Assembly (NCBI GenBank): GCA_938009115.1
Contig: CALLHZ010000008.1
Location: 1-52,858, forward strand
Length of the DNA: 52,858 nucleotides
Source: an uncultured Clostridia bacterium
GTDB taxonomy: Bacteria > Bacillota > Clostridia > Peptostreptococcales > Anaerovoracaceae
Reading direction: 5' to 3'
The position numbers were made by a program, and so were the translations under genes. The notes under the pieces were generated by a model that made no database searches, was not told the DNA's origin, and saw nothing but the letters and a program-made list of their open reading frames with translations. Shown here piece by piece: positions 25,501 to 31,821 of the stretch (position 1 is the stretch's first letter; each line of letters begins with the position of its first letter).

Positions 25501-25504
25501 TCAT
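19541..25504 (-). CDS. Large secreted protein of unknown function, 1987 residues
   Basis: An N-terminal signal peptide ends near NSVHG. There is a Pro/Glu linker at about residue 275 (PPEEPPAEPP). Ig-like units follow (about residues 285-630), including VDNVAPVVSLEQVQIRELEV. The middle part (about 720-1000) resembles a propeller, with WSYSLSAG, TIVLDKQTGAEL and ALRAFDIDGGLVWGQT, recalling PQQ-like blades. The C-terminal 900 residues contain several carbohydrate-binding-like beta-sandwich stretches but no motif I recognise, and no SLH or sortase signal. It starts 12 bp after the stop of a SLH protein, with its ribosome site AGGGG across the junction. A reasonable inference is that the pair makes one surface assembly, with the SLH protein as anchor. 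Confidence 0.85.
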   Translation of the reverse strand: MNRNVITLFFLIFLLCVSIITANSVHGQDSETREICIEGSDVVVRKSLDLWHYSGGYWKVGNAGSDKIVVSDTEMLNRGIDGVMAEEYAEFYVDIPTAALDIMNDGGQIIAKAFSHSASLNSLFDMDSAVLQIESSTLTFKVKPKFNLIPQRELSFLHYNLPLANEVPLIDREYGYNIYSLFGNGESGAQAAGRLSRWDPDAVEAGYVHPSMITGLNGALAGGHTIFIRGSAVGSAGYRVGEGTFAAGGAVGLSFSYPVLFRFYEVIESDDPPEEPPAEPPVPEVGVTAVLELPAQTYEGHRVYAVDASLFESEGETFSAMRAYGEGMADNRFSLVESGIGSIRRRTSVQAEAVFSQVGNFHAQLDVETASGHSDRDVKPIQVLATPSIRHTLAGVQKQNRKQVLCLAVAQHPEYPLTELWVELTDPNTNETVRLEHRFESEPNVLQNSERIKTRPMIDTGSTEETLCVELPFLTKNPDPCDFEYRVFARDVRGRTDSVEAVFSVARDEPPDAAIGLSEVWLREQGQNIAKVEAADLSVTDGDQLNRQWTYRATSIGDTPLTSMAGYQDLSFGSGSRVGFDKEGVGPFELLLRVKDVWTEETLPEYVTEADYLTGDAVSSALVDNVAPVVSLEQVQIRELEVLLFAEDLEQKQAVEAGAAELRALLLAQGIDARVTAELARPDDPDQPEIEKLGTLEVPYGFQGTWSGFWEEGSVTCDEERIYKAEATWTPGVTDYDCYPEQPYVIRACSARTLDPLWSYSLSAGHFPVGIDRARDAYFGQDSQSRFLYWVMDGKTIVLDKQTGAELTILPSALGRCNSVSGANIFSYKEDGIYRISMADGTVTKIASEELYATPGTVQTIAGRDSFLVRRGGELLRAFFDPKSQALEMKRLQGTAGDSPAARVFAVGQDAEGLLITNTVEGNTAALRAFDIDGGLVWGQTAPVSEGLEDCAFPVYDSGNRIRYAGIRNQYRSSTTRTVETTIYGLYDGYRGTASVKHTQGYPTEVSRSLFGVEREDKTVLTGLGAQWTYIADSGFNSGPAHGMPERTAVFGYAPAAGIAAPGAPSDLCSGLNNILEYGVRSPGLLLLSTGANHQYQPAATHTTHVISLRESQESRIGRLRIRHLTEDPAQGFSKLLTGPFDAGALAREIAEDPYRIESDLLLTAQHAEGKISKPLQLRPGTEYYYEYTTTSAGDIFSVAAETPVFQQASIKEGGHYRVLAEYMEDFSGFASSGPFGLQNSRFLNGWYNAAHAYLYQGSNWSNRYLSTSSDVTFSVPENTLGVLSFDYDICRDTGFMSNYFALCKDGGPEMTWDELVTGSCKGFYQFRHFLEPGDYVLRAYARGYGGRLMDYWTRLDNLRLALVDPVPGPAEIAPETFVSCRSALRQTGGLTRVKGSFTAPATATFYSPFRADCVQGVEGNDYAVLSGDPGRYILSVTIPAGQEALYLGVDTLSQPTFTNGKNYNNVSYNWQDWQWTCMYNDRYPQSALDNIPKEYRLAMENLTGAQVIRQNSATYRNACGWFTDVEAIVTLPGAPVPSGVREGRMMIEGGTSYAENGRFEGGAEIAFCPGLETETRIGDFQLYSIENGRKVFLVREAFSREAVLQDWTAVGAEAVIVAQKQAAQPESIPVYAKGERVTLSANYSDYENDPSKRSYWRYTHTPMNDGLHPLHGTVLDAPVERFDVDGKYVVEHWQEDDASRSGSSSWDKNSNVCVFTFYIEGTSAGAPWITYMATDPSKVAPEEHYQICMGVEDTEKDVLSLTTEVYFGPEPGLPFYTSFISEIEADAFGRYPSLRIPVPEPARAGRYDVVAIVRDQTGAGLGHYRFECLSLMGIRGQVDHTPDWEANRVRFNQKWFGADVDTAADFALYSALPSPRARGANVFWPGEALCLAAQVGGTPLSVSATLLSRPAQICSLLPEGPADSAGETPYAGVLWSPGLWEGASTAAPTLQIVRFTAAYAGGVQRTCDVPIIVDGDIGYWMLHRLY

Positions 25505-25516
25505 GATCTTTCCCCT

Positions 25517-26650
25517 CTATTTCCATACAAATAATTCGGCAAACGAGCTATTGATGTATTCGGTCAATGCCTTTTGGTTTTTTATATCTTCATACTGGAT
25601 CCTCAGTTCGATATCGTCGTTACCTCGCCACATTAACGAATAATCCACCCAACATGGGTTCTGAATGGGCGTTATAGAAAAATTCACAGACAGTGAGCTA
25701 ATCTCTGATAAGGAGCTGATACACCCAAGAGAGTTGTTAATGGTGTGTGCTGTCGTGTTAAGGCTTTTATAGTCATGGTCAGTTAAAATTTGCTTACCCG
25801 ATGGAGAGAAAAACATAATGCTTATATAGTTCTTATACCCCTCCGGCACCGTGGGCGCAGAAAAGCTGTAGCTATAGTTTCCAGAGGTTCCTTCGAATCG
25901 GATGGTGGACAGAAATTCGTTCAGATAGGCAAGACACACCGGATCTGCCAGCTCGGCGATGGTGGGCTCGGCCGGGGCCGCCCCGCCTTCGCCCGAATAG
26001 TCCAGCAGCCGGACGAAGGCGGTAGCGGCTTCCGCCCGGGTCAGGTTGGCTTCGGGGCGGAAGCCGCCGCCGGGATAACCCTTCAGAAGCCCGGCCGCGG
26101 CGGCCACGGCGATCGGATACTCATAAGGAGATTCGCTTTCCACATCATGAAACGGCGCCGGCGGCACCGTTCCGTCCTCTTGCCGGGCCGTTTGGATCCC
26201 GGTCAGCCCGGGATCCGTTTCCTCCAAAAGCCTTGAATACACCAGCGCCATTCGCTGCCTGTCCATGGGCCGGTCCAGGGCGCTTTCGCGGATATCCCTT
26301 TCCGTGAACAGCCCCCGCCGCAGACCTTCGCGATAGTAGCCGTCCGCCCAGTGGGCGGCGGAGGTTTTCGGCGCTTCCGGGACTGCCATGCGCAGAAATT
26401 CTCCGCAAGTGACAAGGCTGTCCGGGCGGAAGGTCCCGTCGGGATATCCGCTTAGAAGCCCTTCGGCCCGGGCCCGCTCCACAGCGTCGGCATGCCACTG
26501 CCAGGACTGCACATCGCTGAACGAAAGGCCGGCGCCAAAGACCGAAGCAGCGATCTCCGCTGCCAGCGTCACAGCGACTGCCAGAAACAAACAAAAGCAA
26601 AGCCTTGCGCTCAATACAGGGCTTTGCCTTCCGATCCGGTCTGATTTCAT
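25517..26650 (-). CDS. SLH-domain protein (operon partner of the large secreted protein)
   Basis: This is a 377-residue protein with a signal peptide (residues 1-39). It has three SLH units: GLLSGYPDGTFRPDSLVTCG, a middle degenerate unit around RGLFTERDIRESALDRPMDR, and GLLKGYPGGGFRPEANLTRA. The C-terminal 140 residues are unrecognised and may be the contact surface for its partner. From about 25860 leftward the gene becomes sharply AT-richer, a composition that continues into the start of the downstream gene. The ribosome site GGAAGGAAG and a consensus promoter lie upstream. Confidence 0.88.
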   Translation of the reverse strand: MKSDRIGRQSPVLSARLCFCLFLAVAVTLAAEIAASVFGAGLSFSDVQSWQWHADAVERARAEGLLSGYPDGTFRPDSLVTCGEFLRMAVPEAPKTSAAHWADGYYREGLRRGLFTERDIRESALDRPMDRQRMALVYSRLLEETDPGLTGIQTARQEDGTVPPAPFHDVESESPYEYPIAVAAAAGLLKGYPGGGFRPEANLTRAEAATAFVRLLDYSGEGGAAPAEPTIAELADPVCLAYLNEFLSTIRFEGTSGNYSYSFSAPTVPEGYKNYISIMFFSPSGKQILTDHDYKSLNTTAHTINNSLGCISSLSEISSLSVNFSITPIQNPCWVDYSLMWRGNDDIELRIQYEDIKNQKALTEYINSSFAELFVWK

Positions 26651-26697
26651 ATTTCTTCCTTCCTGCGCTCTTTTTCAGGAATTCTCCAAGCGGTATT

Positions 26698-26726
26698 ATT
26701 ATACAGGAATATTTTACCAATTACAA
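26698..26726 (-). promoter_or_regulatory. Promoter of the SLH/large-protein operon
   Basis: The minus strand has TTGTAA (26721-26726), a 17-bp spacer and TATAAT (26698-26703). The -10 sits inside TTCCTGTATAAT, the same string as the right arms of the inverted repeats at 19.1-19.3 kb. Confidence 0.75.
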
Positions 26727-26754
26727 GCGGACTTTGAAATTCTCCGCTCCGCCG

Positions 26755-26783
26755 TTGCGGGCGGAATACTCTTTTGATATACT
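26755..26783 (+). promoter_or_regulatory. Promoter of the DUF1846 gene
   Basis: TTGCGG, a 17-bp spacer and TATACT (26778-26783) lie about 50 bp upstream of the ATG. It is divergent from the SLH operon promoter. Confidence 0.65.
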
Positions 26784-26833
26784 GAACTGTACGATAGTTC
26801 TCAACGTTTTAACTGAAAGAAAGAAGGTAGTCC

Positions 26834-28345
26834 ATGCAACCGGGCTTCGATGCAGAGAAGTATTTAGAGGAACAGTCCAAGTACATCCTTGAAAGGATCA
26901 ACCAGAAGAAGGTAGAGCGGCTCTACCTGGAATTCGGCGGCAAGCTGGTCCACGACAAACACGCCATGCGAGTCCTGCCGGGATTCGACGAAAACGCCAA
27001 AGTCAAGCTGCTGGCCAAGATGAAAGAACACGCAGAGATCATCATCTGCATCTTTGCCGGAGACATTCTCACCAACAAGACCCGCCAGGATTTCGGCATC
27101 ACCTACGACCTGGAAGTGATGCGCCTGATCGACACGTTCCGCAAATACGAGCTGACCATCAACAGCGTGGTCATCACCCGCTACGAAGACCAGCCTGCGG
27201 TGAACACTTTCATCAATAAGCTGGAGCGCCGGGGCATCCGGACATACAAGCACAACTTCACAAAAGGATATCCAACCGATGTGGACACCATCGTCAGCGA
27301 CGAAGGCTACGGCAGCAATCCCTACATCGAAGTCTCCAAGCCCCTGGTGGTCGTCAACGGCCCGGGCCCGGGATCCGGGAAGCTGGCCACCTGCCTTTCC
27401 CAGCTCTACCACGAAAACAGCCGGGGCGTGAAAGCCCGTTACGCAAAGTTCGAAACCTTCCCCATCTGGAACCTTCCGCTGAAGCATCCGGTGAACATCG
27501 CCTACGAGGCTGCCACGGTGGACCTGAAGGACGTGAACATGATCGACTCCTTCCATCTGGAAAACTATGGTGAGACGGCGGTCAATTACAACCGCGATCT
27601 GGAGATCTTCCCGGTGCTGAAGCGGATCATCGAAAAGATCACCGGGGAAGCATCGGAATACAACTCGCCTACGGATATGGGCGTCAACCGGGCGGGCTTT
27701 TGCATCACCGACGACGAGATCTGCCGTGACGCGGCCAAACAGGAGATCATCCGCCGCTATTTACTGGCTTGCGTAGATTATAAAAAAGGCCTCATCACCG
27801 CCGACGCCCTGAACCGGGCCAAGCTGCTCATGGACGAAATGGGGCTGCTCCCGGAAGACAGGCGCGTGGTGAAACCGGCTTTGGAGTATGCGGAGAAAAA
27901 ACGGAAGTCCGATCCCCGCTACGAAAATATCATCGCCATGGCCATGGATCTGCCCGACGGGCGGATCGTCACGGGCCGCAGTTCCCGGCGCATGGTGGCC
28001 GGCGCCGCGCTGATCCTGAACGCGATCAAGCGCCTGTGCTGCATTCCCGACGATGTGCTGCTGGTCTCGCCGGACGTACTGGCCACGCTCCAGCATCTCA
28101 AGACGGACATCCTGAACAAAGAAAAGTCTTCGCTGACACTGGAAGAAGTGCTGTCGGCATTGACCATATCAGCTGCAGTCAACCCCATTGCGGCCATGGC
28201 CGTGGATAAGCTGAGAGACCTGGCGGGGTGCCGGGCCCACTGTACCGCCATCCTGAGCGATGCGGACGACCAGATCTTCCACGATCTGTCCATCGATACG
28301 ACCTGCGAAGCAGAGTTCTCCACAAACAACCTGTATTTGGGGTAA
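26834..28345 (+). CDS. DUF1846 (UPF0371) family protein
   Basis: This 503-residue protein matches the conserved UPF0371 family along its full expected length. Recognisable stretches include YLEFGGKLVHDKHAMRVLPG, GDILTNKTRQDFGITYDLEV, VVVNGPGPGSGKLATCLSQL (a P-loop-like segment near residue 180) and MGVNRAGFCITDDE. It is cytosolic, with no signal peptide. The family has structures but no settled function; a nucleotide-dependent enzyme is plausible from the P-loop-like sequence. AGAAGG precedes the ATG. The next gene starts 51 bp downstream on the same strand without a terminator, so the two are probably co-transcribed. Confidence 0.92.
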   Translation: MQPGFDAEKYLEEQSKYILERINQKKVERLYLEFGGKLVHDKHAMRVLPGFDENAKVKLLAKMKEHAEIIICIFAGDILTNKTRQDFGITYDLEVMRLIDTFRKYELTINSVVITRYEDQPAVNTFINKLERRGIRTYKHNFTKGYPTDVDTIVSDEGYGSNPYIEVSKPLVVVNGPGPGSGKLATCLSQLYHENSRGVKARYAKFETFPIWNLPLKHPVNIAYEAATVDLKDVNMIDSFHLENYGETAVNYNRDLEIFPVLKRIIEKITGEASEYNSPTDMGVNRAGFCITDDEICRDAAKQEIIRRYLLACVDYKKGLITADALNRAKLLMDEMGLLPEDRRVVKPALEYAEKKRKSDPRYENIIAMAMDLPDGRIVTGRSSRRMVAGAALILNAIKRLCCIPDDVLLVSPDVLATLQHLKTDILNKEKSSLTLEEVLSALTISAAVNPIAAMAVDKLRDLAGCRAHCTAILSDADDQIFHDLSIDTTCEAEFSTNNLYLG

Positions 28346-28396
28346 GGTGCGCGTGGAAAGGGAATGGGCCACAAGGCCCGAACGGGAGGAAGAGAG

Positions 28397-29689
28397 ATGA
28401 TGAAAAAAACGATCGCTGTCCTGCTGATACTGACGCTGGTTTTGGGGAGCCAGCTGACGGTATCGGCGGCGGAATCCGAAGGGACTGTCCGCTATGAAAC
28501 GGAGACGCTGAAGATCGCCGATCCCACCAATCAGGTGAGCGCGCTGAACGCCACCCTGACGCTGCCCAATTACCTGGGCAGCGTGGAAGCCGTGCTGGAA
28601 ACCGTCCAGGGGACGGCGAACGCCACGGTCCGGGTGGTCTATCTGCCCGACGACAAGTGGGATGACCAGTGCTACTATTCGGCCATGAGCGCCAGGATCC
28701 GCCGCTACGGCGCCTGGCTCTTTACCGGCTCCACTCAGATCGTGGGCTGGAAGGACTTATATACTTACGGATTTTTGCCGGTGGACGGCGGGACGGCCGT
28801 CTTTACGCCGGACAGCGCCGAGCTCCATTTTCTTCAGGGGCCGGGGCTCTACACCGCAGTCATCACCCTCCCTTATGCCATGGAGAATACCGGCTATACG
28901 TTCTATACCGAAGTCCTGAACAAGGCGCCGCAAGCGCTTCAATACACAGGCATCGGCTTCTCCTTCGTCCTGGTCCTGAACGACACGACCATCAACTATT
29001 TTCTGGAGCACGGGACCCTGGATTCAGCCGCCTCTTACCAATGGCCGGGGCTCCGGGAGCTGATCCTGGACGCGCAGTACGAGGAGCTTCCGGAGGTGGA
29101 AGTCGAGGGCCTGCATAATTTCGTATCCAAGCGCTCTTTCACCAAAGGTATGTTTCTGGATATGCCTTACAATGAAACGGCCTGGTACGATTCTTATGTG
29201 GAAAAGGTCGTCCGCATCGGCCTGATGCAGGGCAGCTCCGCAGGCCAGTTCCTGCCCGAGGGCGAAGTGAAGCTTTCGGAGGTGATCGCCATGGCCGCCC
29301 GCCTCCACAACATCTACATGGGGCAAACCGGCGACTTCTTCCAAGGGCCGGTCTGGTACAACGTCTATGTCAATTATGCCATCGCCAACGGGATCATCCG
29401 GGAGGGTGACTTCGCCGACTATGACCGGCCGGCCACCCGGGGCGAAATGGCCTACATCCTGGCCTCGGCCGTTCCCGCGGAAGCTTTGGCAGCGATCAAC
29501 GACGTGAAGGAACTGCCCGACGTGACGGCGGCCACTTCCTACAGCCATCAGATCTTCGGCCTGTACCGGGCCGGCGTGCTCACGGGCTACGAGGATCATT
29601 CCTATCATCCGGAAAGTACGATCACCCGCTGCGAGACCGCAGCCATCATCGCCCGGATCGCCGATGCAGCCCTGCGACAATCCTTTTAG
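28397..29689 (+). CDS. Secreted protein with C-terminal SLH domains
   Basis: This is a 430-residue protein. The start MMKKT is chosen because GGGAGGAAG lies 5-8 nt upstream and it gives a clean signal peptide ending TVSAAE. Residues 27-250 form an unrecognised beta-rich domain. Residues 255-430 carry three SLH-like units (AWYDSYVEKVVRIGLMQGSS, YVNYAIANGIIREGDFADYD, GLYRAGVLTGYEDHSYHPES). The SLH units are C-terminal, opposite to the other three SLH proteins here. It probably sits on the cell wall. It follows the DUF1846 gene in one transcription unit. Confidence 0.88.
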   Translation: MMKKTIAVLLILTLVLGSQLTVSAAESEGTVRYETETLKIADPTNQVSALNATLTLPNYLGSVEAVLETVQGTANATVRVVYLPDDKWDDQCYYSAMSARIRRYGAWLFTGSTQIVGWKDLYTYGFLPVDGGTAVFTPDSAELHFLQGPGLYTAVITLPYAMENTGYTFYTEVLNKAPQALQYTGIGFSFVLVLNDTTINYFLEHGTLDSAASYQWPGLRELILDAQYEELPEVEVEGLHNFVSKRSFTKGMFLDMPYNETAWYDSYVEKVVRIGLMQGSSAGQFLPEGEVKLSEVIAMAARLHNIYMGQTGDFFQGPVWYNVYVNYAIANGIIREGDFADYDRPATRGEMAYILASAVPAEALAAINDVKELPDVTAATSYSHQIFGLYRAGVLTGYEDHSYHPESTITRCETAAIIARIADAALRQSF

Positions 29690-29694
29690 CAAGT

Positions 29695-29728
29695 AAGGAC
29701 TGAACCCTGTGAACAGAGTTCAGTCCTT
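29695..29728 (+). terminator. Bidirectional terminator between convergent SLH genes
   Basis: A 16-bp stem with one mismatch (AAGGACTGAACCCTGT facing ACAGAGTTCAGTCCTT) lies 6 bp after the plus-strand stop. Flanking T-runs are short, so efficiency is uncertain. Confidence 0.6.
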
Positions 29729-29754
29729 TCCAGTCGCTTGGTTGTGATTGCCGC

Positions 29755-31110
29755 TTACTCTATGACTTTGAATTTCTGAGTATTAAACACCTGATCACCA
29801 ATCCCGTAAGTTATTGTATAAACTCCTGCGGGAAAATTTGTTCCTCTCTTCTGCATGTAGTATATTCCACTAAATATACTGTGCTCTGTTGAGCCCTCTT
29901 CAAAATATTGCCAAACATCTCCACAGTCAAGGAACTCGGCTCCTTTGTGATACCAAATAATGTGGATGGGTATGTAATAGTCTGCGATCAGTTCTTCATA
30001 AGAAAGCGTCAGTTTACTGCGAACCATTTCGTTGATTGTGTTGCTGTATAGTGTCTCATAGTATTCCCCATTGCTCCAATCATTGTTTTCTGCTGTATCC
30101 CACATTGCTCCAAACATCTTTGTTGTTGTGGTTTCCAAGAATCCCATCATGTCCGAATAGTCCACGTACAGTGAAATTTCTTTATTGATCAGTCCTTTTT
30201 GTCCGTACTTTATAATGATTCGATAATCGTCGATATCGTAATTCCAGCGCATCAGATCGTCCGTTGATAAAGCAATACTGATGGTAGAAGCCGACGTGTC
30301 CTTCCTGAGCACTGTACTGCAGGATTTTTGATATATAATATAATATTGATTGGCATTTCGTATTTCACATTGCAATACAATGGGCGTGTCTTCCGTTATC
30401 ATTTCATATTTTAAGCTTAGCTCAGCCCTAATATATTCGTTAGTATATCGATCAAATGTTGTCGTCTGTACATTGGAATTTCCGGAATATAGCCTGCATT
30501 GTGCAAAATCAATATTTGTGTCATCGCTGATCGCCTCCATGATACTAGCCAACATCAATGCCACATCACCGCGGTTTGCCCGATGCGAACCATCGTCAGT
30601 AATTGCGACGCTATCCAATATGGATAATTCAGTAGCCTTGCTAATATAATTCTGAGGCCAGGACCCGATCACGGAATCTTCACCATATCCTAAGGTTCGA
30701 ACCACCATGGCACAGGCTTCCGCATAAGTAACTTTACCTTCAGGGTCAAAATTATTTTCTGTTTTGCCCTTCACGATACCGGCATCATAAATCGCTGCAA
30801 TATAGCCTTTTGCCCAATGACTATCCGAAACATCAGAAAACACATTGTTTCCAATACGGCTAGCAGCATCCAGTCCAACCAACCGGGAAAGAAATGCGGT
30901 CATTTCTGCTCTGGTTACTTCGTTGTAAGGACGGTAAGTACCATCTGCGTAGCCTGAGACAACTCCTTTGTCTAGTAATTGTTCGACCGCTTGCTGGAAT
31001 TTTGTTCCCGAAACATCCTTTGGCGCACTCCCCGCATATGCCTGGAGCACAGAAAATGCGCTCAGTATTATGAGTGATAAAACAAGTAGAAAAAGCCGTA
31101 ATCGTCTCAT
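29755..31110 (-). CDS. SLH-domain surface protein, AT-rich
   Basis: This is a 451-residue protein with a signal peptide ending AYAGSA. Three SLH units follow (about residues 30-190): GVVSGYADGTYRPYNEVTRA, GIVKGKTENNFDPEGKVTYA and the degenerate ELSILDSVAITDDGSHRANR, closely parallel to the protein at 14591-17122. The C-terminal 250 residues are Tyr/Ile/Asn-rich and unrecognised. The coding sequence is markedly AT-richer than flanking genes, especially 29755-30700, so the unique domain may have a different origin. GAGAGGAG precedes the ATG. Confidence 0.88.
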   Translation of the reverse strand: MRRLRLFLLVLSLIILSAFSVLQAYAGSAPKDVSGTKFQQAVEQLLDKGVVSGYADGTYRPYNEVTRAEMTAFLSRLVGLDAASRIGNNVFSDVSDSHWAKGYIAAIYDAGIVKGKTENNFDPEGKVTYAEACAMVVRTLGYGEDSVIGSWPQNYISKATELSILDSVAITDDGSHRANRGDVALMLASIMEAISDDTNIDFAQCRLYSGNSNVQTTTFDRYTNEYIRAELSLKYEMITEDTPIVLQCEIRNANQYYIIYQKSCSTVLRKDTSASTISIALSTDDLMRWNYDIDDYRIIIKYGQKGLINKEISLYVDYSDMMGFLETTTTKMFGAMWDTAENNDWSNGEYYETLYSNTINEMVRSKLTLSYEELIADYYIPIHIIWYHKGAEFLDCGDVWQYFEEGSTEHSIFSGIYYMQKRGTNFPAGVYTITYGIGDQVFNTQKFKVIE

Positions 31111-31150
31111 AGATATCTCCTCTCTTGTAAAATATTAGGAACTCCACTTA

Positions 31151-31179
31151 AAGATATACCTGTAATTCATTTTAGTCAA
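31151..31179 (-). promoter_or_regulatory. Promoter of the AT-rich SLH gene
   Basis: The minus strand has TTGACT (31174-31179), a 17-bp spacer and TATCTT (31151-31156), about 40 bp upstream of the ATG. Confidence 0.5.
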
Positions 31180-31183
31180 TGAA

Positions 31184-31202
31184 AAAGGGCTTTCAGCCCT
31201 TT
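31184..31202 (-). terminator. Terminator of the mutase-to-UPF0340 operon
   Basis: AAAGGGCT and AGCCCTTT form an 8-bp stem with a 3-nt loop. On the minus strand TTTTTC overlaps and follows the stem. It lies 16 bp beyond the UPF0340 stop. Confidence 0.85.
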
Positions 31203-31218
31203 GAAAATAGTTGCTGGT

Positions 31219-31773
31219 TTACCCCAGCTCTTTGTCGTAGATGGCCCGTTCGCCGCCGATGAACTTGGGGCGGACGCGGCAGGCCACCAGATTGGCTTCG
31301 CCCAGGGTGCGCATCGAGAGGCGCACAGGCACGCAGACCTTGTCCATGTGCATGCCGATCAGCGTGTCGCCGATATCCAGGCCGGCCCGGGCGCAGCGCA
31401 TTTCTTCCACGGCCACGGGATGGTCGAAGGCGGCGTAGGCGGCCGTCGCAAAAGAGCCTCCGGCTTTCTTTTGCGGCACCACGTTCACGGGGGGCAGGGC
31501 GTACGCCCTGGCGGCCGCCGCTTCCAGGATCAGCGCCCGGTTCAGATGCTCGCAGCACTGGGCAGCCACATAGACGCCGGCCTTTTTCGCCTCTTCCCAA
31601 ATGCCCGTAAACAGAGCTTTTCCGATGTCCTCGTTGGAATCAGATCCGATTCTTTTCCCTGCCGCTTCGCTGGAAGAGCAACCCACCACAAGGATGTCCC
31701 CTGGATTGAGCTTTGCCGCTTCAATAATTTCTCCGGCAGCCGCAGCTGCCTGTCGCTTCAATTCTTCGTACAT
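31219..31773 (-). CDS. UPF0340 / TIGR01440 family protein (YwlG-like)
   Basis: This 184-residue cytosolic protein matches the family at full length. It has ILVVGCSSSEAAGKRIGSDS near residue 27, AAQCCEHLNRALI near 75, and the ending DTLIGMHMDKVCVPVR...VRPKFIGGERAIYDK. The function is unknown; the fold is thioredoxin-like or Rossmann-like according to family descriptions. It is the last gene of its operon, 48 bp after the S41 protease gene. GAAGG precedes the ATG. Confidence 0.9.
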   Translation of the reverse strand: MYEELKRQAAAAAGEIIEAAKLNPGDILVVGCSSSEAAGKRIGSDSNEDIGKALFTGIWEEAKKAGVYVAAQCCEHLNRALILEAAAARAYALPPVNVVPQKKAGGSFATAAYAAFDHPVAVEEMRCARAGLDIGDTLIGMHMDKVCVPVRLSMRTLGEANLVACRVRPKFIGGERAIYDKELG

Positions 31774-31821
31774 GCCTGCCTTCTTTCCGATCCGTTCAAC
31801 ATATGCAGCTTATTCAGCCGC

